A program made the position numbers and the translations under genes. Below are positions 1-5,290 of a DNA stretch of 13,799 bases, piece by piece. The notes under the pieces were generated by a model, which did no database searches, was not told where the DNA came from, and saw only the letters and a list, made by a program, of their open reading frames with translations. How positions within the stretch are numbered: position 1 is the first letter of the stretch; each line of letters starts with the position of its first letter. Origin of the DNA: JAMOAW01 sp039908535 (GTDB lineage Bacteria > Pseudomonadota > Magnetococcia > Magnetococcales > JADFZT01); contig JAMOAW010000078.1 in NCBI GenBank assembly GCA_039908535.1, forward strand, positions 1 to 13,799. Direction: 5' to 3'.

Positions 1-98
1 GGGGGATGAATCCCCCAGACCCCCTCTTTTTTTTAAGAATTAAAAAAAAAGGGTGGGGGGAATTGGGGGGCGGTTCTCCGCCCCCCAAGGTCTTGATT
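1..98. repeat. Two G-run/C-run hairpin repeats in opposite orientations
   Basis: The first hairpin is on the plus strand: GGGGGAT and ATCCCCC (1-16), then AGACCCCC and a T-run to 35. The second is a perfect 11-bp stem, TTGGGGGGCGG at 63-73 and CCGCCCCCCAA at 78-88, with a 4-base loop. It matches the 1732 copy when read on the minus strand, sharing the flank TCAAGACC before the stem. Between them lies a further imperfect pairing of C/T-rich (21-35) and A/G-rich (45-60) tracts. This resembles a REP-like intergenic repeat family. The first copy may be cut by the window edge. Confidence 0.75.
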
Positions 99-116
99 TT
101 TATTTTTCCGATACAT

Positions 117-166
117 AAATAATAAAACCAAAAAACAGACGACCACGGTTAAGTGTGGTGGTACCA
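117..166 (+). repeat. 50-bp direct repeat, copy 1
   Basis: This stretch matches 1838-1887 at 49 of 50 bases; the one difference is A at 130 against C in the other copy. It starts AAATAATAAAACC and ends in a small hairpin, ACCAC/GTGGT, followed by GGTACC (140-165). Both copies lie just downstream of a G/C-run hairpin and T-rich tract, so they are probably parts of one composite intergenic element. No open reading frame of note crosses it. Confidence 0.85.
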
Positions 167-291
167 AACACTCATGCCCCATGCCCGGGTGTTCTACCAA
201 TGTCTGCAATTTTCGGTTTATAACCTCGACTCAGGTTACCACAACTAACCGACAATATTCTATTTTTTTACACCTTATCTTCCTCTAAAAA
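167..291. other. Intergenic stretch with nested inverted repeats
   Basis: No gene is visible here. It holds a tandem CATGCCC (twice, 178-191 region) inside an imperfect AACACTC/GGGTGTT stem. It also holds a nested structure, with outer arms CGGTT (214-218) and AACCG (247-251) around inner arms AACCT (222-226) and AGGTT (233-237). These may be remnants of the repeat element on its left. No function is claimed. Confidence 0.4.
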
Positions 292-329
292 ACAAAAAAA
301 ACGCCCGGCCAAATAGATTCGACCGGGCG
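292..329 (-). terminator. Rho-independent terminator of the pilin gene
   Basis: Read on the minus strand, CGCCCGG (329-323) pairs with CCGGGCG (308-302) around a 14-base loop that can be shortened by two more pairs, one a G-T wobble. An uninterrupted run of eight T (301-294) follows directly. It lies about 25 bases past the pilin stop codon, as expected for a strong end to a highly expressed pilin transcript. Confidence 0.85.
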
Positions 330-354
330 CAAAAATGAGACCAACAGGCTATGA

Positions 355-744
355 TTAAGTCAAAGGTACATTAACCGTTGCCGTGATGGTTGTATCGGTC
401 GTCAACGTTAAAACACAAGAGGGCGCCGTGCCTGAAATGGTATATAAGGCCAAACTCGATCCATCCAAAAGAGATTCCAATTTGGTGGCTGTACAATCTG
501 AAGAAGTAATGGTCACACAAGCCGCATTATTTGCCGCACAAAGGGCTCTATTCGTTGCCGCAGCCGAGGCGACTGCACCAGCTATCCCATCGACAGCAGC
601 TTGTGAGGCATCGGTCGTCAAATCAGTAAACTTAGGCACCGCCACCGCCGCCAAGATACCGATAATCACGATCACCATAATCAATTCGATCAAGGTAAAA
701 CCGGACTGTCTGCCATTTTGAATCTGTTTTCCAAAAGTTTTCAT
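355..744 (-). CDS. mshA: Type IV pilin, MshA-like major pilin
   Basis: This 129-residue prepilin is the likely fibre subunit of the MSHA-type pilus. It has a 15-residue basic leader, a class III prepilin-peptidase site (Gly15|Phe16), mature FTLIE with the conserved Glu5, and a hydrophobic helix at about 18-38 ending AVPKF. The mature protein, about 114 residues, has four cysteines (69, 76, 84, 110) that could form disulphides, and many Thr, Ala and Ser. The ATG at 744 is preferred because GAGGAG lies eight bases upstream; a TTG at 759 falls within that ribosome site. The gene is last in the minus-strand series and ends at a strong terminator. MshA rather than another pilin is inferred from the linked msh machinery. 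It is short for a major pilin, and a minor pilin remains possible. No prepilin peptidase is present in the window. Confidence 0.88.
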   Translation of the reverse strand: MKTFGKQIQNGRQSGFTLIELIMVIVIIGILAAVAVPKFTDLTTDASQAAVDGIAGAVASAAATNRALCAANNAACVTITSSDCTATKLESLLDGSSLALYTISGTAPSCVLTLTTDTTITATVNVPLT

Positions 745-860
745 ATTTTTTCTCCTCAAAAGTTGCCCACCGGCCGCAGCCTCTGGGTGTTGAAGGTCAC
801 TTTGTTCGCCCTAGTCACCGCAGTGTCTCATAGGCGCGTATAATTGACCCAGGTTAAAAA
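745..860 (-). promoter_or_regulatory. Probable structured 5' leader of the pilin gene
   Basis: The roughly 85 bases before the pilin ribosome site (about 760-845) are GC-rich and patterned, unlike the AT-rich DNA on either side. On the minus strand they contain GTGAC twice, 13 bases apart, the hairpins CAC/GTG and GGC/GCC, and a GCCGGTGGGC segment just before the ribosome site at 752-757. A TATACG hexamer with a poorly spaced TTGTTT upstream is the best, weak, promoter candidate. A structured leader or riboswitch is an inference. I cannot match it to a known class. Confidence 0.3.
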
Positions 861-949
861 CAATATAAATGATTCTTTGCAAAAAAACACTTATTAAATA
901 ATTTTTCTAGGGCCTTTTTTGTATCAAAATGCCACAAAAAAAAAACAAT

Positions 950-1525
950 TTATATCCATTTCAAAAAAACAAACACAATGACACCACTGACCAACATTAA
1001 CAACAATCCAAACAAACGGGGTTGGGCCTGGGCAAATCGTGCGGGTATTGTGCGCAACCGTTCAAAATACATAGAAAAAACAGCACCATCTAAACGCCGA
1101 TTGGCCCACGATTCAAACTCACGCAAGGCACTGGGACGAATCAAGATAATGGCCCCCATCACCCAGGTAAACAGGCTCGCCACAATCAAAAAAAACACCG
1201 CACTTTCCCATAACCAAGACCCAAAACGGTATTTCTGACTCTTGATACCCACCTGAAACCAAGGCAACTCGCGGCCCACATAAGACCACAACGCCATAAA
1301 AACAAACAGAGACCCCAAAAAAATGGCCGCACCAAACAGACGATGATGGCGGTAAATCCATCTGTCAATCCGCCAAGAGGAGAAAAAACGCTCGAATAAA
1401 AAACGCGCTGGTTGATGCAAAAGATGGCTTTTACTCGGCTGGAGCAATAACCAACCCCCAAAAAAAAAGAGCCCCAAGCTTACCACGCCCAACACCAATA
1501 AAAAAAATCTAACCAGGGAAGTCAT
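950..1525 (-). CDS. Unrecognised four-helix membrane protein with an internal duplication
   Basis: I do not recognise this 191-residue protein. It has four predicted membrane helices at about 5-27, 64-82, 106-129 and 170-189, with basic, aromatic-rich loops. The two halves look related: each has a helix ending in a hydrophobic-x-x-Pro-Ser motif (Pro30-Ser31 and Pro131-Ser132), then an Arg-rich amphipathic stretch of about 30-40 residues, an Arg-Leu-Phe-Gly motif (62-65 and 170-173) and a second helix. The ATG at 1525 follows a purine-rich GAGGGGAGAGGGGG and overlaps the upstream stop codon as ATGA. It lies between mshG and the pilin on the same strand, where some MSHA loci carry accessory genes. 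A role in pilus assembly is possible but unproven. A T-run follows the stop codon without a clear stem. Confidence 0.75.
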   Translation of the reverse strand: MTSLVRFFLLVLGVVSLGLFFFGGWLLLQPSKSHLLHQPARFLFERFFSSWRIDRWIYRHHRLFGAAIFLGSLFVFMALWSYVGRELPWFQVGIKSQKYRFGSWLWESAVFFLIVASLFTWVMGAIILIRPSALREFESWANRRLDGAVFSMYFERLRTIPARFAQAQPRLFGLLLMLVSGVIVFVFLKWI

Positions 1526-1671
1526 CCCCCTCTCCCCTCATTTAAATGATCAATGCGGATCAAAGGCCGAAGTAACGCTATTTCTTTCGGGATCATTTCC
1601 AGCCACAAGGCATCGCTTACCAACAATTCTCGATTTGGATCACACAAAAGGGCAATGGTTACTTTTTCGGT
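1522..1671 (-). pseudogene. Fragment of a PIN-domain protein
   Basis: The minus-strand frame reads IALLCDPNRELLVSDALW and then LEMIPKEIAL. To my eye this is the DPNRE...VSD...LE-x-LPK segment of a PIN-domain (toxin-type ribonuclease) family. Only about 35 family-like residues survive (about 1671-1567). The N-terminal strand with the first catalytic Asp is missing, and the sequence directly upstream is an intergenic repeat (GGTACC at 1669). The C-terminal half is missing too, because the frame runs into the ribosome site of the next gene and stops at 1522. An upstream ATG at 1752 in the repeat could drive translation of a hybrid 76-residue peptide, and its TGA overlaps the next start codon (ATGA). 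The PIN assignment is from recognition, not a search. Confidence 0.45.
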
Positions 1672-1694
1672 ACCACCACATTTCAGTGTGGACG
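1669..1694 (-). repeat. Inverted, diverged copy of the GGTACC hairpin repeat
   Basis: On the minus strand this reads as a small hairpin, CCACA/TGTGG, followed by GTGGTACC. It resembles the end of the 50-bp repeat at 140-165 and 1861-1886, with about 20 of 26 positions matching. It lies inverted relative to the 1861-1886 copy, so the 218-bp segment 1669-1886 has inverted-repeat ends. It abuts the broken PIN-like gene. Confidence 0.55.
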
Positions 1695-1731
1695 ATGAAC
1701 GAGTGCCTGAACAAAAAGCAAAGTCAAGACC

Positions 1732-1837
1732 TTGGGGGATTGCATCCCCCAATCCCCCTGCTTTTTGAAAGAAGCAAAACCGAGGTCAAAAGCAAAAGCA
1801 AAACCCTGGGGGCAATCCCCCAGACCCCTTTTTTTTT
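1732..1837 (+). repeat. Tandem pair of G-run/C-run hairpins with T-tracts
   Basis: Hairpin 1 is TTGGGGGAT (1732-1740) and ATCCCCCAA (1744-1752), followed by TCCCCCTGCTTTTT. Hairpin 2 is CTGGGGG (1806-1812) and CCCCCAG (1817-1823), followed by ACCCC and a run of nine or more T. The spacer holds AGGTCAAAAGC and related A-rich repeats. The same two-part arrangement occurs in the opposite orientation at 5184-5262, so this is probably a paired repeat like the BIMEs of enterobacteria. Each unit has a second C-run that could also pair with the G-run. Confidence 0.75.
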
Positions 1838-1887
1838 AAATAATAAAACCCAAAAACAGACGACCACGGTTAAGTGTGGTGGTACCA
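1838..1887 (+). repeat. 50-bp direct repeat, copy 2
   Basis: This is the partner of 117-166, with one mismatch in 50 bases and the same orientation. It directly follows the T-run of the hairpin pair at 1806-1837 and ends 33 bases before the mshG stop codon. The two copies bracket the pilin and the four-helix membrane protein. Confidence 0.85.
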
Positions 1888-1919
1888 GTTTTCATATCCA
1901 TTCATTTCCTCCCCACCCC

Positions 1920-3149
1920 TTAACTCTTCCGATGCATGGCCGCCGATCCCATATCCCACATCGGTAAAAAGATACCCAAAGCCAAAATCAACACCATGGC
2001 CCCAATCACAATCAACAAAATGGGTTCAATGGCAGAGCTTAAATTTTTGACATCATAGGCAACCTCGCGTTCATAAAATTCGGCCACCTCGCGCATCATA
2101 TCTTGCATGTTGCCGGTCTCTTCCCCTACGGCCATCATTTGCAATACCAATGGGGTAAACAGCTCGCTGCCATAGGCGGCTTGGGTCAGGCTTTCGCCCC
2201 GTTCAATGCTGGTTCGCATCTCTTTGATTCTCTTTTCAACATAGGTATTGCCAACGGCTTCGGAAACGGCGGTCAAAATTTGAATCACCGGCAACCCAGA
2301 CTGCGCCCCCATGGCAAACGAGCGGGCATAGCGGGCCATGGTGGCCCGATTGATGATGGTTCCTACCAACGGCAAATTTAACTTGCGTTCATCCCAATTT
2401 AATCGACCCACTTTGGTATTCACATAATAGCGCATCCCCCAAACCACCCCCGCAACAATCGCGGCGATCTGCACCACATATTTTTGCGTAAATGCCGATG
2501 TTGACAACAACAACTGGGTAAAAAAAGGCAAATCGGCCCCAAATTTTTTAAACATACCGGCAAAATTGGGAATGACAAAATAGTTGACGATAAACATGGC
2601 GATGGTAATGGCAATCATCACAAAGGTTGGATACCGCAAGGCACTCTTGATCTGCTTGCGGGTCTCTTTGTCCACCTCCATATACTCATACAACTGCCGA
2701 AAAGATTGCTCCATGCGCCCCGTCTCCTCCCCCATGCGCACAATGCGGATGTAGAGGGTATCAAATATACGGGGATGTTCTGCCATGGCGGAAGAGAGAT
2801 CTTTTCCGGTTTGCAAATCCAAAATAATCTTTCCCATGGCTTCGGAAAGTTTGCGATTGTGGCTGCTATCTACCAAACCCTGAAAAGAGCGTATCAAAGA
2901 GACTCCAGACTTAAGGAGGGTATACATCTGCCGAGAAAATAGAATCAAATCATCATCGGTAGGCCATTCCACGAACATGGGCAGAGTCACCTCCCCCGCG
3001 CCGCGCCCCTTTTCAACAATAGGCTGTATGGAAATAGGTTGTATTTTGCGATTGATGAGTTGCTCGACAACCCCATCGGTAGAAGGAGCCGTCAATTCCC
3101 CCTGCACTATTTTGCCGTCCGAGCGTCCGCTATATTTAAATTTTGGCAT
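1920..3149 (-). CDS. mshG: MSHA pilus platform protein, type II secretion F family
   Basis: This 409-residue inner-membrane protein is the polytopic platform (PilC/GspF family) on which the MshE ATPase acts to insert or remove pilin. An N-terminal cytoplasmic region opens with MPKFKYSGRS. Two T2SSF domains follow at about 68-191 and 271-394, each with the family's GEETG motif (140-144 and 342-346). Membrane helices lie at about 174-196, 224-242 and 373-397. Length and layout are typical of the family. The ATG at 3149 has GAGGG a few bases upstream and lies 20 bases from the mshE stop codon, so the two genes are surely co-transcribed. The choice of MshG over PilC or GspF rests on the adjacent MshE and the wider msh context. 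Confidence 0.92.
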   Translation of the reverse strand: MPKFKYSGRSDGKIVQGELTAPSTDGVVEQLINRKIQPISIQPIVEKGRGAGEVTLPMFVEWPTDDDLILFSRQMYTLLKSGVSLIRSFQGLVDSSHNRKLSEAMGKIILDLQTGKDLSSAMAEHPRIFDTLYIRIVRMGEETGRMEQSFRQLYEYMEVDKETRKQIKSALRYPTFVMIAITIAMFIVNYFVIPNFAGMFKKFGADLPFFTQLLLSTSAFTQKYVVQIAAIVAGVVWGMRYYVNTKVGRLNWDERKLNLPLVGTIINRATMARYARSFAMGAQSGLPVIQILTAVSEAVGNTYVEKRIKEMRTSIERGESLTQAAYGSELFTPLVLQMMAVGEETGNMQDMMREVAEFYEREVAYDVKNLSSAIEPILLIVIGAMVLILALGIFLPMWDMGSAAMHRKS

Positions 3150-3169
3150 GTTCCCTCAACCCAATCTCA

Positions 3170-5152
3170 TCATTCATGGGCATGCTCACGGGTTGATTTT
3201 TTTTCTATTCCATGGGGTTGAAGTTCTGAACTCTCTTTGTGTGGCTCTGTTTTATCCGCAGGGGTCTCTTCGGAGCGCTCTTCCACATCGGTGGTCAAGC
3301 GCATCACCTCTTCAATGGAGGTAATGCCCTTTATGGCATAGGCCAAAGCGGCCAAATGGAGGGGGACATAGCCGACCTGCTTGTGGGCGGCGGCAAAAAA
3401 TCCTTCGGTATCGTTCCGACGCAAAGCATCGGCCAAATTGCCCTTCATCTCCAACAACTCAACCACGGCAATTCGCCCGGCATAACCACTGTGATTACAC
3501 CCTTGGCACCCCCTGCCCCGATACAACGACACCCCCCGCGCCCGCTCGCCAATCATTCCCAACAACAACACTTTTTCGTAATCATCGGGAACATATTTTT
3601 CCGTACACTGTCGACACAAACGGCGAATCAACCGTTGGGCGGTGATACAGCGCAACGCCGCTGCCACGGCATACCCTTCCACCCCCATCTCCACCAAACG
3701 AATGGCGGTGCTGACGGCATCGTTGGTGTGCAGCGTCGAGAGAACCAAATGGCCAGTTAACGAGGCGCGAATGGCGATTTCACAGGTCTCTTTATCCCGC
3801 ATCTCCCCCACCAGAACCACATCTGGATCTTGACGCAAAATAGTACGCAAGACACCCGCAAAGGTGAGACCGATTTTTTCGCGAATTTGCACCTGATTAA
3901 TCCGAGGCAACCGATATTCCACGGGATCTTCGGCGGTGATAATTTTGCGTGTGGGTTCGTTGAGGGCATTTAACGCCCCGTATAGGGTGGTGGTCTTGCC
4001 GCTACCGGTGGGACCGGTAACCAAAATCAAGCCATGCGGACGATGAATGAGATATTTAAACCGTTGCAAAAGGGCCGGAGGCATCCCAACCCGTTCTAAA
4101 TTAAGATTATCCGCCGATTGGTCCAAAAGCCGCATCACCACCGACTCGCCATCCTGAATGGGCAGAGTAGAGAGACGCACGTCAATGCTTTTATCTTTGA
4201 CCATAATATTGAATCGGCCATCCTGAGGCAGCCGTTTTTCGGCAATTTCCAGGCCAGCCATTAACTTAAGCTTGGAAACCAAAGCTGGGGCAATGCGTTT
4301 TTCCTTGACGATCTGCTCGTTTAAAACCCCATCAATCCGCTGCCGAATACGCAAAACAGTCTCGTCTGGTTCGATATGAATATCCGAGGCGTTCATTTGC
4401 ACGGCATCTTCAAACAAAGATTGCAAAATTTTAACAACCGGGGCATCCACCAACATTTCCGACTGCACGAGACTATCCAGATTAAAATCAGACCGGGCCA
4501 CCTCTTCGTTAAGGGCCTCGGCCTGAACCTGAATTTCATCGGTACGCCGATAGACCCGATCCAAAACCTTCAACAACTCGGTTTCACTGACCATGGCCAA
4601 TCGCGGCGGTTTTTTCAACAAACGGGTTAATTCGTCATAAACAAATATATCGGCTGGATCGGCCATGCCCACCAAAAGCCCCTCCTCCCCCTCGGCCAAA
4701 GCGATGGCTCGAAAACGGCGGGCAGAAGACTCTGGAATGCGCGCAATCAGTTCTGGTTTAAAGGCAAATTGTTTGACATCGACAAAAGGAAGATCCAGTT
4801 GACTGGCTAAAAACTCCAAAAAAGTGCGTTCTGGGAGTATTCCCAATTGGATCAAACTTTGACCAAATTTTTTACCGGTCTTCTTTTGGTTGGCAAGGGT
4901 CTGTTGCAATTGCTCAACACTAATCAGGCCATTTTCAACCAACTGATCGCCGATACGCACCTTTTTGCGCTGCTGGGCCAAAAAGCTCTGCAATTTTTCG
5001 TCGGTCACGAAGCCCAAAGAGACCAAGGCCTGACCGAGTTTTTTCCCAGACTCCCGCTGATGGGTCAGAGCCGTCATCAGTTGTTCTTCACTGATGATGC
5101 CATCCTGAACCAGGAGATCCCCCAAGCGCGCTTTATTTTTACGAAGTTGCAT
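3170..5152 (-). CDS. mshE: MSHA pilus extension ATPase with two MshEN modules
   Basis: This 660-residue cytoplasmic hexameric ATPase (GspE/PilB family) powers pilin polymerisation. Two successive MshEN-type motifs occupy about 9-50 and 66-107. Each has R-(L/I)-G at its start, Glu-Gln-Leu and an xxQ near the middle, and a second (L/F)GQ-x-L unit after a five-residue gap. This is the cyclic di-GMP-binding signature of MshE. The motor core shows an Asp box ASDIHIEP (255-262), Walker A GPTGSGKTT (380-388), Walker B ending at Glu450, a His box LTGHLVLSTLHTN (465-477) and a zinc tetracysteine (C513, C516, C549, C552). A hydrophilic tail of about 40 residues follows residue 620. No clear ribosome site precedes the ATG at 5152, which starts exactly at the first MshEN module. 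A repeat-filled spacer separates it from the upstream mshN-like gene. Confidence 0.95.
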   Translation of the reverse strand: MQLRKNKARLGDLLVQDGIISEEQLMTALTHQRESGKKLGQALVSLGFVTDEKLQSFLAQQRKKVRIGDQLVENGLISVEQLQQTLANQKKTGKKFGQSLIQLGILPERTFLEFLASQLDLPFVDVKQFAFKPELIARIPESSARRFRAIALAEGEEGLLVGMADPADIFVYDELTRLLKKPPRLAMVSETELLKVLDRVYRRTDEIQVQAEALNEEVARSDFNLDSLVQSEMLVDAPVVKILQSLFEDAVQMNASDIHIEPDETVLRIRQRIDGVLNEQIVKEKRIAPALVSKLKLMAGLEIAEKRLPQDGRFNIMVKDKSIDVRLSTLPIQDGESVVMRLLDQSADNLNLERVGMPPALLQRFKYLIHRPHGLILVTGPTGSGKTTTLYGALNALNEPTRKIITAEDPVEYRLPRINQVQIREKIGLTFAGVLRTILRQDPDVVLVGEMRDKETCEIAIRASLTGHLVLSTLHTNDAVSTAIRLVEMGVEGYAVAAALRCITAQRLIRRLCRQCTEKYVPDDYEKVLLLGMIGERARGVSLYRGRGCQGCNHSGYAGRIAVVELLEMKGNLADALRRNDTEGFFAAAHKQVGYVPLHLAALAYAIKGITSIEEVMRLTTDVEERSEETPADKTEPHKESSELQPHGIEKKSTREHAHE

Positions 5153-5183
5153 ATTTTTTAATCATAAGGTTATTAAAAGAAAA

Positions 5184-5262
5184 AAGGGGTCTGAGGGATT
5201 GCCCCCAGGGTTTTGACCTTGCCTAATAGCAGGGGGGCGTTGGGGGATACTATCCCCCAACA
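5184..5262 (-). repeat. Paired G-run/C-run hairpins, inverted copy, possible attenuator
   Basis: Read on the minus strand, the first hairpin is TTGGGGGATA and TATCCCCCAA (5260-5240, one central base). It is followed by CGCCCCCCTGC, then a spacer with AGGTCAAAACC, then CTGGGGG/CCCTCAG with an A opposite one G position. ACCCC and six T follow (about 5188-5183). This is the 1732-1837 arrangement turned around. It fills the spacer between the mshN-like stop codon and the mshE start, reading towards mshE. It may partly terminate or attenuate transcription, or act as an mRNA processing or stability element. That role is inferred. Confidence 0.65.
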
Positions 5263-5290
5263 TATTGATTTTTATTTTAAGTAAGTCACC

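Noticed and set aside
383..721. Plus-strand open frame of 112 codons
   Set aside because: It is the antisense of the pilin gene, whose N-terminal helix and cleavage site are unmistakable on the minus strand.
745..860. Canonical GEMM (cyclic di-GMP-I) riboswitch before the pilin
   Set aside because: AGGGC and GCGGCCGG segments are suggestive, but the GNRA loop, its receptor and the expected stem order are not visible. It is kept only as a weak structured-leader idea.
1553..1967. Two overlapping plus-strand open frames (1553-1768 and 1635-1967)
   Set aside because: They run through the hairpin repeats and the antisense of the PIN-like remnant. Neither shows a protein family pattern.
3239..3760. 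Plus-strand open frame of 173 codons
   Set aside because: It lies wholly opposite mshE, which is continuous, and has no recognisable domain. It is a shadow frame.
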